A DNA stretch of 64,000 nucleotides from Spongiimicrobium salis (GTDB lineage: Bacteria > Bacteroidota > Bacteroidia > Flavobacteriales > Flavobacteriaceae): positions 1,736,001 through 1,800,000 of the forward strand of contig NZ_JBHEQA010000001.1 in the NCBI RefSeq assembly GCF_043678055.1, written 5' to 3'. The position numbers were made by a program, and so were the translations under genes. Shown here piece by piece: positions 43,698-52,847 of this stretch (the stretch's first letter is position 1; every line of letters begins with the position of its first letter). The notes beneath the pieces were generated by a model, which made no database searches, was not told the origin of the DNA, and saw nothing but the letters and a program-made list of their open reading frames with translations.

Positions 43698-45395
43698 ATG
43701 CGCTGGACGCTAAAGCCAAAACCGGAACCAAAACAGATCAAAGCCCTGGCCCATGCCTTAAAGGTCGATGATTTGATAGCGCAGTTACTGGTGCAACGTG
43801 GTATTTCCTCTTATGAGGAGGCCAAGAAATTCTTTCGCCCAAAACTTTCCGATCTCCATGATCCCTTTTTGATGAAGGATATGGATTTGGCCGTTACGCG
43901 CATTGAAAGTGCTATTGCCCGGGAAGAGAATATTTTGATTTATGGAGACTACGATGTAGATGGTACAACAGCAGTGGCTTTGGTTTCTTCCTATTTAATG
44001 ACCTATTACCCCAATGTGGCCACCTACATCCCAGATCGGTATGAAGAAGGTTATGGGGTTTCCTACCAGGGAATTGATTTTGCGGAGGATAATGGGTTTT
44101 CTTTAATCATAGCTTTGGATTGCGGAATAAAGGCAATTGACAAAGTACAGTATGCTGCGGAAAAGGAGATTGATTTTATCATTTGCGATCATCATAGGCC
44201 AGGAGATCAACTTCCCATTGCGGTGGCGGTATTGGATCCCAAAAGGGAGGATTGTGACTATCCTTATGATGAACTTTGTGGTTGCGGTGTTGGGTTTAAA
44301 CTGATTCAGGCCCTGGGCTCAAGAAGAGATAAAGATATACAGGATTTACTATCATATCTAGATCTAGTAGCTACAGCCATAGGGGCAGATATTGTCCCCA
44401 TTACAGGGGAAAACCGCGTATTAGCGCATTATGGACTTCAAGTCATAAACTCTTGCCCTAGAACAGGCTTTAAGGCTATCATTGAACAGCTGAAGAAAAA
44501 GACGCTGACCATTACCGATGTGGTTTTTACCATAGCTCCTAGGATCAATGCGGCAGGACGCATGAAACATGGCCAACATGCGGTAAACTTGTTAACGGAG
44601 ACCGATGATGCCCAAGCGAGACAATTTGCCGAGGAAATTGATGCGTATAATACCCATCGAAGGAGTCTAGATCAGGAGATTACCGAAGAAGCCCTGGAAC
44701 AGATTAAGGAAAATAAAGAGGAAGAGGACTATACCTCGGTAGTGTACAACAAGAATTGGCACAAAGGAGTCATCGGTATTGTAGCCTCTCGACTTATAGA
44801 AACCTATTATAGACCTACCTTGGTATTTACAAAAAGTGGCCATAAACTAGCGGCTTCGGCCCGGTCGGTAAAGGGCTTTGATGTGTATAATGCCTTACAG
44901 CAATGTGCTGATTGTATCGAGCAATTTGGAGGACATAAATATGCGGCAGGGCTAACCTTGCAAGAAGATCAATATCCTGCTTTTAAAGCGCGATTTGAAA
45001 AAGTAGTTTCGGAAACTATAGATACCAGTTTGTTGACTCCGGAAATTCTCATCGATGCCCAAGTAAACCTAGAGGATATGACACCTAAGTTGATGCGTGT
45101 CTTAAAGCAAATGGCTCCTTTTGGGCCGGGGAATATGTCTCCTGTTTTTATGACAGATAACCTTAAGGATAGTGGCTATGCCAAGGGAGTTGGTGAACAT
45201 GGAAAACACCTGAAACTAGCGGCATCCCAAAATAACACAAAAGCCATGGGAGGGATTGGGTTTAATTTGGGGCAAAAACTACCTCTGGTTATGCAAAGAA
45301 AACCATTCAGCGCCGTTTTTTCTTTAGAGGAAAATGAATGGCAGGGCAACGTAAGTCTCCAATTGCGCGTTAAGGATATTAGAGCGACGAAATAA
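43698..45395 (+). CDS. recJ: Single-stranded-DNA-specific exonuclease RecJ
   Basis: The ATG at 43698 (MRWTLKPKPEP) gives 565 residues. The TTG 30 bp upstream lies in the hexamer repeat and is an artefact. RecJ degrades 5' single-stranded ends in recombination and mismatch repair. The DHH domain has YGDYDVDGTTAV (about 82-93) and ICDHHRPGD (about 155-163). The DHHA1 domain carries ARSVKGFDVYNAL and FGGHKYAAGLTL. A C-terminal OB-type region follows (FGPGNMSPVF). It is complete and of normal length. Confidence 0.97.
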   Translation: MRWTLKPKPEPKQIKALAHALKVDDLIAQLLVQRGISSYEEAKKFFRPKLSDLHDPFLMKDMDLAVTRIESAIAREENILIYGDYDVDGTTAVALVSSYLMTYYPNVATYIPDRYEEGYGVSYQGIDFAEDNGFSLIIALDCGIKAIDKVQYAAEKEIDFIICDHHRPGDQLPIAVAVLDPKREDCDYPYDELCGCGVGFKLIQALGSRRDKDIQDLLSYLDLVATAIGADIVPITGENRVLAHYGLQVINSCPRTGFKAIIEQLKKKTLTITDVVFTIAPRINAAGRMKHGQHAVNLLTETDDAQARQFAEEIDAYNTHRRSLDQEITEEALEQIKENKEEEDYTSVVYNKNWHKGVIGIVASRLIETYYRPTLVFTKSGHKLAASARSVKGFDVYNALQQCADCIEQFGGHKYAAGLTLQEDQYPAFKARFEKVVSETIDTSLLTPEILIDAQVNLEDMTPKLMRVLKQMAPFGPGNMSPVFMTDNLKDSGYAKGVGEHGKHLKLAASQNNTKAMGGIGFNLGQKLPLVMQRKPFSAVFSLEENEWQGNVSLQLRVKDIRATK

Positions 45396-45433
45396 TAACG
45401 GCTTATGGAACCATCTAAAACATACTTTACGAT

Positions 45434-45991
45434 ATGTTCTTTAAAAAAATGATGTATGCAAAACCCTCCTATTGTGGAATGGCCTTTGTAAACGGCAGTA
45501 AATATCCTTTGTTCATATTAAAAATGGTCAAGAAACCAGAAATATTGGAGGCAATGTTTGCAGATTACGAAGGAAAAGAATTTGAAAGATTGCCCGTATC
45601 CTTTATGTTTCATAAAAGGGCTTCAAGATTGGATATTATCATGGCTTTTCCTGCGAAAAAGACAATAATACTGGAACTGGACCTCAATCAACAAGAGGTG
45701 CAACATTCGGTATTGGGTCTTTTGATAAGTAGAAAATTCATCCTATCCAAAGACGAGGTGGGTCATCAAGCAATTACAATGAATGTAGCGGACGGCATCA
45801 CCAAATTTAAGCGAAAGTGGGAAAAAGAACTGCAACCCTTTCTTTTGGACAAATGGGTGAAAAAGCACTTTAAAGAACATGAAAATCCAGAATTAAATAC
45901 AGTTACGGAAGAGCAATTGGATGTCCTCAAAACCCAAATGCCGGAGTTATGGGCAGAAATTCTGGAAATTTATGAAAAAGATTGGCGGTAA
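45434..45991 (+). CDS. Hypothetical protein, 185 aa, 38 bp after recJ
   Basis: I do not recognise a family. It is a soluble, basic protein. The N-terminal half looks beta-rich (YCGMAFVNGSKYPLFILKM, RASRLDIIMAFPAKKTIILE), and the C-terminal 70 residues look helical (KFKRKWEKEL, HFKEHENPEL, DVLKTQMPELWAEILEIY). No signal peptide or membrane helix is visible. It is downstream of recJ in the same direction and may share its transcript. Coding potential is good. Confidence 0.75.
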   Translation: MFFKKMMYAKPSYCGMAFVNGSKYPLFILKMVKKPEILEAMFADYEGKEFERLPVSFMFHKRASRLDIIMAFPAKKTIILELDLNQQEVQHSVLGLLISRKFILSKDEVGHQAITMNVADGITKFKRKWEKELQPFLLDKWVKKHFKEHENPELNTVTEEQLDVLKTQMPELWAEILEIYEKDWR

Positions 45992-46054
45992 AAGGCCAAT
46001 TGGGTATCCCCAAAATAAGGCAAAATATCCTTTTACCTCTTCAAATGAAGCATA

Positions 46055-46654
46055 TTACTTTTTAGGCTTAATCAATTCAATGCGACAATCAATACGCACT
46101 TCCTTCCCTAAAATTAACCCTCCGGCTTCCATAGCGGCATTATACTTTAGGTCAAAGTCATAGCGATCTACCGCTCCAGATATTTTTAAGCCCGCACGTG
46201 TTCCAAAACGGCTATCGGTAATGATGCCTCCAAATTTTGCATCTAGGGTAACTTCTTTGGAAACCCCATGCATGGTAAAGAGTCCTGTAATTTTATACTT
46301 CTTGTCCGAGACTTTGGTAAATTTGGAACTTTTAAACGTAATGGTAGGGTATTTGGTAACATCAAAGAAATCTGCATTTCTCAAATGCGCATCTCTTTTT
46401 TTATCTTTGGTATCTACGCTCTTTGCCTGTATGGTAACTTCAAAAGTAGCATCAGAAAAATCGGTCTTATCAGATTTAATTATAGCGGAATAATCATTAA
46501 ATCTTCCTGTAGTTTCAGAAACCACCAAATGATCGATGCTAAATCCGATAGAGGAGTGTACATGATCTACATTCCATTGGGTTTCTTGGGCAAAGGAGGT
46601 GATACTCATGGATAGCGTTGCTATAAGAGCAAAGACAGTCTTAATATTTGTCAT
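46055..46654 (-). CDS. YceI-family periplasmic protein
   Basis: The ATG at 46654 (MTNIKTVFALIATLSMSITS, cleaved after SFAQ) is a good signal peptide; the extra 21 residues of the longer frame are not. The mature part has the lipocalin-like YceI features WNVDHVHSSIGFSIDHL, GRFNDYSA, FDVTKYPTITFKS, LTMHGVSKEVTLDA and GTRAGLKISG. The family binds polyisoprenoids or amphiphiles in the periplasm, and no catalytic residues are known. It is convergent with the 185-aa gene and monocistronic by position. Confidence 0.95.
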   Translation of the reverse strand: MTNIKTVFALIATLSMSITSFAQETQWNVDHVHSSIGFSIDHLVVSETTGRFNDYSAIIKSDKTDFSDATFEVTIQAKSVDTKDKKRDAHLRNADFFDVTKYPTITFKSSKFTKVSDKKYKITGLFTMHGVSKEVTLDAKFGGIITDSRFGTRAGLKISGAVDRYDFDLKYNAAMEAGGLILGKEVRIDCRIELIKPKK

Positions 46655-46829
46655 GTTATGTTTTGTATTTAAAAAGTTGTTGGCGATGTATGCAACCAAA
46701 TAGTCGCGCAACAGCAAAGTTCCTTAACAATGTTGTGTATTCGTTTCTACGCAAAATTATAAAAAGAAGGAATAAGAGAAAGCGAATAATGATATCTTTG
46801 AATAGTATTTTAGCCCACTATTTTTTCTT

Positions 46830-48092
46830 ATGGATCCATACGCAGCCTTACGTTTTAAAGAGTTCAATATTTTTTTAGTGGTACGTTTTGCTATGGTGTT
46901 TGCTTGGTCCATGCAGTTTATTGTTATTGAATGGCAAGTATATTCAATGACCAAAGACCCTTTGTCCTTGGGTATTATTGGACTTATGGAAATTATTCCA
47001 GCCGTTTCCATGGCATTGTTTGCAGGGCATATTGTGGATCAGCGTGAAAAAAGGAATTTATTGGTACAGTGTATTTTGGGTTTTTCTGTAATAAGTTTAG
47101 GACTGTTTCTAATTAGTATGCCATCGGCAACCGAGAGGCTTAGCGATAGCACAATACTCTACAGCATTTACGGCCTTGTTTTTCTAGGAGGAATTGTGCG
47201 TGCTTTTTTAGGACCCACGATCTTTTCCTTAGTGGCTTTAATTGTTCCCAAGAAAATCTATCCCAATGCAGCTACCTGGAGCAGTTCTGTTTGGCAAATG
47301 GCTTCTGTAATGGGGCCTGCACTGGCGGGCTTTTCTATTGGATGGATTGGCGTGCATTGGTCCATGTGCCTTATTTTTGGATTCTCTATTATGGCCCTAA
47401 TGAGCCTTTTGCAAATTTCAAAAAAACCCATTTTAAATCCGAAAATTGGAGAGCCGGTAATGCAGAGTTTAAAGGAAGGTTTGCGTTTTGTTTTTGGAAC
47501 AAAAGCGGTCTTTGGAGCCTTAACTTTAGATATGATCGCAGTACTATTTGGGGGTGCTGTTGCCCTATTGCCAGTTTATGCCCAAGATATTTTACAGGTA
47601 GGATCGGAAGGCTTTGGTATCTTAAGAGCAGCCCCAGCCGTGGGAGCGGCTATTACCATGTTGGGGTCCACACATTTTCCTTTACATAAATTTGCTGGGA
47701 AGAAATTATTGTTGGCTGTTTTTGCTTTTGGAATCTGTATTATTGTTTTTGGACTTTCCACTTCTTTCTGGATATCCGTGATTGCCCTTTTCTGTAGTGG
47801 CGCTGTAGATGGCGTATCCATGATCATTAGGCAAACCATATTGCAACTGAAGACCCCGGATCATATGCGTGGAAGAGTAGCTTCTGTAAATTCTATGTTC
47901 GTAGGTTCTTCCAATGAATTGGGCGCTTTTGAGAGTGGACTTACGGCAAAGTTGATGGGAACGGTGACTGCAGTGGTTTTTGGTGGATGTATGACCTTGC
48001 TTACGGTGGGAATAACCGCTATAGCTTCTCCGACCTTTAGAAGATTGGATCTTCAAAAAGATGTGGATGCCCACGATGAGGATATTGCTTGA
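46830..48092 (+). CDS. Major facilitator superfamily transporter
   Basis: A 420-residue inner-membrane carrier with about twelve hydrophobic helices. It belongs to the MFS_3 (enterobactin-exporter-like) group by its N-terminal RFKEFNIFLVVRF and AWSMQFIVIEWQVY, and the loop DQREKRNLLVQ (motif A variant) after helix 2. A late sequence, RQTILQLKTPDHMRGRVASVN, is typical of the group. Drug or siderophore export is likely, substrate unknown. TATCTTTG at 46793-46800 is a candidate -7 element. Confidence 0.94.
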   Translation: MDPYAALRFKEFNIFLVVRFAMVFAWSMQFIVIEWQVYSMTKDPLSLGIIGLMEIIPAVSMALFAGHIVDQREKRNLLVQCILGFSVISLGLFLISMPSATERLSDSTILYSIYGLVFLGGIVRAFLGPTIFSLVALIVPKKIYPNAATWSSSVWQMASVMGPALAGFSIGWIGVHWSMCLIFGFSIMALMSLLQISKKPILNPKIGEPVMQSLKEGLRFVFGTKAVFGALTLDMIAVLFGGAVALLPVYAQDILQVGSEGFGILRAAPAVGAAITMLGSTHFPLHKFAGKKLLLAVFAFGICIIVFGLSTSFWISVIALFCSGAVDGVSMIIRQTILQLKTPDHMRGRVASVNSMFVGSSNELGAFESGLTAKLMGTVTAVVFGGCMTLLTVGITAIASPTFRRLDLQKDVDAHDEDIA

Positions 48093-48163
48093 GCAACAAA
48101 GCATGGTGAGTATTGTTTTTAAATATTATATTATTTTTAATAAGTCTAAATAAAAATAATTGA

Positions 48164-48182
48164 TATATTTGATAGTACTATC
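48164..48182 (+). promoter_or_regulatory. -7 element with overlapping perfect palindrome
   Basis: TATATTTG (48164-48171) matches TAnnTTTG. It is followed at once by the perfect 12 nt palindrome GATAGTACTATC (48171-48182), placed where the RNA of the 48198 gene would start. This could be a repressor operator. No clear -33 TTG is present at the right distance. Confidence 0.4.
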
Positions 48183-48197
48183 GCTTAGAACATCCTT

Positions 48198-48548
48198 ATG
48201 AATGATATTGTTACGCTATACCACAATGCTTTTGGAGTCGCTTTTTACTGGAAGAGAAATGAAGTTCCGCTTACGAAAAGGATTCAGATTATTTTTAGAG
48301 ATACGGGTCTATTGATTACTCCGAGAGAATTGAACATCTTTGCCCAATTGATTCTACAGGCTAGAAAAGAAGGAACCGCCTGTGAAAATTGCCCTATGAA
48401 TGAAAACTGTCGTTCCTGGTTGGTCAATACCCCGGCCGCACAGATCACTTTGGCCATGAATGCCAAGGAATTGGATGCCATTGAAGATTTGGTAGAAGGA
48501 ACCTTATTTCAATTGGGTTTGAATGCTATGTTGGGGAAGCTTCTGTAG
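48198..48548 (+). CDS. Conserved hypothetical protein with CxxC-x5-C motif, 116 aa
   Basis: A small soluble protein of a type found in other Bacteroidota, with no assigned function. A Cys cluster CENCPMNENC (about residues 63-72) could bind a metal or Fe-S. The rest is helical (LNIFAQLILQAR, AKELDAIEDLVEGTLF). Its 3' end overlaps the end of lpxH on the other strand by 23 bp. A candidate promoter with an overlapping palindrome lies at 48164-48182. Confidence 0.8.
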   Translation: MNDIVTLYHNAFGVAFYWKRNEVPLTKRIQIIFRDTGLLITPRELNIFAQLILQARKEGTACENCPMNENCRSWLVNTPAAQITLAMNAKELDAIEDLVEGTLFQLGLNAMLGKLL

Positions 48549-49314
48549 TTCCCTCAAATTTTTCCAAAGAAAGCGTGTTGCCATCAAAAACGGCATAGGT
48601 ATAGTAGTGTATCCAGTCGCCCAAGTTCATATAGGTAGACTTCCCATTCAGATCAATTTCCAAAGGAAGATGCCGATGCCCAAAAACAAAATAATCATAA
48701 TGTTGTTGTTCCAGTTTTCGCTTGGCGTATTGCACCAGCCACTCTTTATCCTCGCCTAGAAAAGTAACGTCTTCATCTCCGGAGATCATTTTATTTTTCA
48801 CCGATAAATACTGGGCCAACCGTACGCCCCAATCCGGGTGCACCCAACGATACAGCCATTTTGCTAGAGGATTGGTAAACACTTTCTTCATGCGTTTATA
48901 CCCTTTGTCCCCAGGCCCAAGGCCATCACCATGACCAATAAAAAAAGAGGTGTCGTTAAATCTAAACTGTTGTGGTTTATGAAAAACAGGGATTTGTAAT
49001 TCTTCCTCAAAATAGCCGTTCATCCATAAATCGTGATTGCCCACAAAATAGTAGATAGGAATCCCAGCATCCGAAAGTTCGGCCAACTTGCCCAAAGTCC
49101 GCACAAAACCTTTGGGAACCACGGTTTTATATTCCATCCAAAAATCAAAAAGATCTCCCAATAAAAAAATAGCTTCGGCATCCTCCTTGATGATATCCAA
49201 CCAGGCTACAAACTTCTTTTCTCGGGGCGCACTTGCCTCAATAGTGGGAGCACCCAAATGATTATCACTGGAAAAGTATATTTTTTTACCTGGGGAGATA
49301 TGGATTTGCTTCAT
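48526..49314 (-). CDS. lpxH: UDP-2,3-diacylglucosamine diphosphatase
   Basis: A 262-residue calcineurin-like phosphoesterase that makes lipid X in the lipid A pathway, at the membrane surface. The metal motifs are SDNHLGAPT (Asp/His), LLGDLFDFW (Asp), GNHDLWM (Asn/His), HGDGLGPGDKGY and GHRHLPLEI. DLFDFW and GDGL are specific to the LpxH group. The convergent overlap with the small Cys gene (23 bp) is unusual but both frames look real. Confidence 0.92.
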   Translation of the reverse strand: MKQIHISPGKKIYFSSDNHLGAPTIEASAPREKKFVAWLDIIKEDAEAIFLLGDLFDFWMEYKTVVPKGFVRTLGKLAELSDAGIPIYYFVGNHDLWMNGYFEEELQIPVFHKPQQFRFNDTSFFIGHGDGLGPGDKGYKRMKKVFTNPLAKWLYRWVHPDWGVRLAQYLSVKNKMISGDEDVTFLGEDKEWLVQYAKRKLEQQHYDYFVFGHRHLPLEIDLNGKSTYMNLGDWIHYYTYAVFDGNTLSLEKFEGTTEASPT

Positions 49315-49411
49315 TTGAATGTAAAGATACAGAAAGTCGTTTTTGCGGGATATCCAAGAAACTTAGGTGAGGGTATTGAATATATACACTTCCTAGAGCC
49401 AGATGATTTCA

Positions 49412-49861
49412 TCAGTTATCACTGGCATACCATTCGGCAAAGGCCGTTTCGGTTTCTCGGAGCTTAATGGAATGTAGTTCAATATTTTCGGGAAGTCTTG
49501 CCCGGATCTTCGCTGCAAAATCAATAACCATATTTTCACTGGTAGGCTGGTAATCTGCCAGTATAACTTTATGCCCACGATTTATTAATTCCTGTGCCAA
49601 CTCTACATGCGGTGTATTTTTATTAAAAACGGTTGCATGATCAAAAGGATTGATAATTTCTTCTTTCACAATCTTTTTTAAATCCCCAAAATCAATGACC
49701 ATCCCCCACTTTACATTGGTGGTATCGGTAATGGGGGCTCCAATGACCGTTACGGAAAGTTTATAACTATGTCCATGTACATTTTTACACTTACCATCAT
49801 ACCCGTATAGCGCATGACCGGTTTCAAAAGTAAATTGTTTGGTAATCCGAATAGTACTCAT
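49412..49861 (-). CDS. queD: 6-carboxy-5,6,7,8-tetrahydropterin synthase
   Basis: The ATG at 49861 (MSTIRITKQF) gives 149 residues; the longer frame adds ten non-conserved ones. The QueD/PTPS fold is evident: zinc ligands H16, H29 and H31 (FETGHALYG, NVHGHSY) and catalytic C25 in GKCKN. WGMVIDFGDLKKIVKEEI, FDHATVFN and SENMVIDFA follow, with the C-terminal Glu in LRETETAFAEW. The enzyme converts dihydroneopterin triphosphate to the queuosine precursor; biopterin-type activity is less likely. No other queuosine genes are in the window. Confidence 0.93.
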   Translation of the reverse strand: MSTIRITKQFTFETGHALYGYDGKCKNVHGHSYKLSVTVIGAPITDTTNVKWGMVIDFGDLKKIVKEEIINPFDHATVFNKNTPHVELAQELINRGHKVILADYQPTSENMVIDFAAKIRARLPENIELHSIKLRETETAFAEWYASDN

Positions 49862-49981
49862 AAGTTCTGTTTGCACTACAAAGGTAGACAATCTTTAAAA
49901 TGATTTGGAAAACCAGCTTGAATGTTTTTTGCTATTTTGGGAAGTAGCCGTGCCCGCAAGATTTTTATATAGACTAATGAT

Positions 49982-50095
49982 CTAGCGCCTATAACGACGA
50001 CGATTACGAACTCTGTTAAAAAGGTACATGAAGACCACGAAAAGGGCCAATATGGGGAAAATGATATCGCTGTTTAAAAAATTTAGAATGTCCAT
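49982..50095 (-). CDS. Membrane microprotein, 37 aa
   Basis: A short open frame with start ATG at 50095 and stop TAG at 49982-49984. The peptide begins MDILNFLNSDI, has one transmembrane helix (about IIFPILALFVVFMYLF), then a strongly basic tail with seven Arg in the last eleven residues (NRVRNRRRYRR). The positive-inside pattern predicts an N-out/C-in single-pass protein. It sits between the enoyl-CoA hydratase gene (upstream) and queD. The helix plus Arg tail is unlikely to be chance, but there is no family evidence. Confidence 0.55.
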   Translation of the reverse strand: MDILNFLNSDIIFPILALFVVFMYLFNRVRNRRRYRR

Positions 50096-50142
50096 ATACG
50101 TAACTTAAAAAAACAAAACGGAAACAAGGATCACATATTGTT

Positions 50143-50910
50143 TTAAGGCTTTTTAATTTTTGATAGGGTTTCCTGTACGCTATTGGTCAGCAGCTGTTTT
50201 TTCAGCATTTCCACTCTTTTTTCAAAATGCGGTCGCATATTTTCCATGGCATCCGAACCTACTCCTTTAATAGCGTAGAGGGCATCCTCCCTATAGGTTG
50301 CCAATTTGGTCGTGAAAAAGTCGAGCTCCTTATCCATTTCGGAAATGCGCTCAAAAACTTTGGTATATAGTCCTCTATCTTGGGCCCAGTAGGCATTTTT
50401 CCAACGTGTAGGCGTTAGGGCCAATGCATGAAATCCTGTTTTTCCAATCTTATCTAGCAGTAAGGGCGCCCCCAAAATTGGAAGCATGCTCCAATGCAGT
50501 TCGGGAAGCTGAAGTGATGCCGCATCTGTGGCAAAAACATAATCACATGCTGCAAGCAGACCTAAACCTTCTCCCTTGGTTTTTCCTTGTACACGACCAA
50601 TAACAATTTTTTTAGAGGTGCACATGGCAACATACAATTCTGCAAGGGAGGTATAAAGTGTTTGAGATGCTTTAGGGTCAATGCCTGTAAGTTCATCTAA
50701 AGCTATTCCTGTACAAAAGGCACCATCATCCTCGGAAAGGAGAAGAATAACCTTTACTGCGTCATCCGCCGCACAATTTTGGAATTCTTGCTGAAGGCGC
50801 GATAGCAATTCTATGCCCAATGCATTGTTATTGGGGTGGGCAAAAGTCATTACGGCGACGCCATTTCTTACTTTGGTATATAAACTTCCTTGGGGTCTTG
50901 TGGTAGACAT
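50143..50910 (-). CDS. Enoyl-CoA hydratase/isomerase family protein
   Basis: A 255-residue crotonase-fold protein. The CoA/oxyanion-hole stretches are NNNALGIELLSRL, GAFCTGIALDELTG and KTKGEGLGLLAACDYVFAT, with DAASLQLPELHW next. The usual hydratase Glu pair is not clear: the second position lies near LPELHWS. The reaction (hydration, isomerisation or another crotonase chemistry) cannot be assigned. The gene is monocistronic or leads into the microprotein gene 47 bp downstream. Confidence 0.9.
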   Translation of the reverse strand: MSTTRPQGSLYTKVRNGVAVMTFAHPNNNALGIELLSRLQQEFQNCAADDAVKVILLLSEDDGAFCTGIALDELTGIDPKASQTLYTSLAELYVAMCTSKKIVIGRVQGKTKGEGLGLLAACDYVFATDAASLQLPELHWSMLPILGAPLLLDKIGKTGFHALALTPTRWKNAYWAQDRGLYTKVFERISEMDKELDFFTTKLATYREDALYAIKGVGSDAMENMRPHFEKRVEMLKKQLLTNSVQETLSKIKKP

Positions 50911-50952
50911 ATAAATTATTTGCCTTAAAAGTAAGCATTCAGGAAGACATCG

Positions 50953-52284
50953 TCAAGGTGACAGTAAAGGCCTGAATTTCTTTCGAAACTTCCATACCAA
51001 AGCCCCTCCACGAATGAGCATCCAGACGACAAAGGCTATCCAAATACCATAAAATCCAAGATTGAAAAAGCGACTGAGAACAATGGTAGGGACAAAACCT
51101 AGAAAGGTGGCCGAAAGAAGCACATTTCTCAAGTACTTCATCTCTCCCAAACCTTTGAACAGACCATCGAGCACAAAGGCCACCGTATTGATGGGCATGG
51201 ACAGGATAAGAATAAAGAAGATGGAGTAAAAAGTATCCAAAACAATCTGATCGGAAGAGAATAAACGTCCTATGGGAGCATAGAAAACGAAGCCAAGGAG
51301 TATCAAAATGGCACTGACCACCATACCGTACTGTGTTATTTTTTTAGCCAATTGCCATAAGCCTTTATAATCTTTGGCTCCCAGTAATTTCCCTCCCATG
51401 ATATTCCCTGCGGCGCCATACCCATCTATAAAAAATGCTGCGAAAAGCCAAATATTGACAGCAATGGTGTGTGCCCCAATAAAGCGATCTCCCAAGGCAG
51501 TTGCTTCCCTGACGGCTAGGAGTAGGGCCGTATTTAAGGCCAGGGCCCGACCAAATAAATTGAGGCTCATAATTGCCAATCGCCCTAATTCATGATGTAC
51601 CGGAAATTTTAAATGCAGCGTAATATCCGTTTTCCGAAGCAACAGAATAAAGGATAACAAGGCCATAATTCCTTGAGAGATAAGGCTAGCCCATGCCGCT
51701 CCTTCTAAATGCATTGGGGAAATTATACCTTTTATGCCATACACCAAAATAAGATCCAGAACAACATTCAACACCGCCCCGATAATGGCGATCCACATAG
51801 GCCAAACGGTGTTTTGCAGCCCTCGGAAAATGCCAAAGACGGCAAAGGTAAACAGGGTTAATGGAAAGCCCCAGACCCGAATACCGTAATATGAAATACA
51901 GAATTCCAATATTTTTCCACTGGCTTCCAACAACCGGAAGATGTCTTCAGCAATAAAAATTGTGGATAATAGAATAATCACACTCAGGAGAATATTGAAA
52001 AAGATGGCTTGGGCCGGCAAAGCTTTGATTTCCTCTAGTTTTCCTGCTCCCAAATATTGCGAGATCAAGGCAGAGATAGCGCTTCGTGTTTGCCCCAAGA
52101 TCCAGATCAGCATTGATAAAAAGGAGCCTACAATGCCTGCTGCAGCCAATGATTCCAGCCCGTATTCGGGAATATTCCCCACAATGGCCGTATCGGTTAT
52201 GGATAATAATGGCTCTGCTATCCCCGCTATTGTTGCCGGAATGGCCAGATTATTAATGCTTTTTAAGTTGATTGCTGTGGCCAA
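50953..52284 (-). CDS. MATE-family multidrug efflux transporter (DinF-type)
   Basis: A 443-residue inner-membrane antiporter with about twelve helices. The MATE halves show LKSINNLAIPATIAGIAEPL and DTAIVGN near the N-terminus, AISALISQYLGAG in helix 2, and the mirrored features later (GDRFIGAHTIAVN, GAAGNIMGGKLLGA). The DTAxVG motif and sequence type fit the DinF group. The substrate is probably a cationic drug or dye. The GNAT gene is 12 bp upstream in the same direction, so they form a two-gene operon. Confidence 0.95.
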   Translation of the reverse strand: MATAINLKSINNLAIPATIAGIAEPLLSITDTAIVGNIPEYGLESLAAAGIVGSFLSMLIWILGQTRSAISALISQYLGAGKLEEIKALPAQAIFFNILLSVIILLSTIFIAEDIFRLLEASGKILEFCISYYGIRVWGFPLTLFTFAVFGIFRGLQNTVWPMWIAIIGAVLNVVLDLILVYGIKGIISPMHLEGAAWASLISQGIMALLSFILLLRKTDITLHLKFPVHHELGRLAIMSLNLFGRALALNTALLLAVREATALGDRFIGAHTIAVNIWLFAAFFIDGYGAAGNIMGGKLLGAKDYKGLWQLAKKITQYGMVVSAILILLGFVFYAPIGRLFSSDQIVLDTFYSIFFILILSMPINTVAFVLDGLFKGLGEMKYLRNVLLSATFLGFVPTIVLSRFFNLGFYGIWIAFVVWMLIRGGALVWKFRKKFRPLLSP

Positions 52285-52296
52285 GGAAAAAAATAC

Positions 52297-52797
52297 TTAA
52301 AGAATCAGTTCATAACAATAAAAGGGATGCTCACTTTGTAGGGGAAAGGCAATGCTTCCCAGCTTGGAATATCCCCTTGTCTCGTAAAATTTTTGATTTC
52401 TGGGATTTTGACTAAAGGTATCCAAACGCACCGATACAAACTGCTGTTCTCGGGCATACTGCTCTCCAAAATCCATGAGTTTTTGCGCATATCCTTTTCC
52501 CTGGAGCTCAGGAATTACGGAAAGACGATGAATATATAAGTTTTTTCCCGTAGGGGTATTCCAGTTCACTGCTTTATATTCCTCATCCATAAAGGTAGAG
52601 AGGACAATAGTTCCCACAATAATTCCTTCCCTTTCCAAAACGTAAAGTTCTTTGCGTTGCAGATCTTTTTCAAAGGTTTGGGCATCGGGGTAATGCTCGT
52701 TCCATTGATAGATTCCTTTTTTGATCATATGGGCCGAACAAGCTTTTGTAATGGTGAGTATATCGGTTATTTCCGATATCTTTGCACGTCGAATCAT
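52297..52797 (-). CDS. GNAT-family N-acetyltransferase
   Basis: A 166-residue acetyl-CoA-dependent acyltransferase. The coenzyme A loop is VIPELQGKGYAQKLMDFG (motif A, Q-x-x-G-x-A type). The N-terminal IRRAKISEITDILTI and the C-terminal NPRNQKFYETRGY (motif B) are typical. The substrate is unknown. It lies directly upstream of the MATE transporter and is divergent from the universal stress protein gene. Confidence 0.92.
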   Translation of the reverse strand: MIRRAKISEITDILTITKACSAHMIKKGIYQWNEHYPDAQTFEKDLQRKELYVLEREGIIVGTIVLSTFMDEEYKAVNWNTPTGKNLYIHRLSVIPELQGKGYAQKLMDFGEQYAREQQFVSVRLDTFSQNPRNQKFYETRGYSKLGSIAFPLQSEHPFYCYELIL

Positions 52798-52847
52798 GTT
52801 TCGATTTTCAATTTTGTTGTAAATTTATGCTATAAATAACAAACCTT

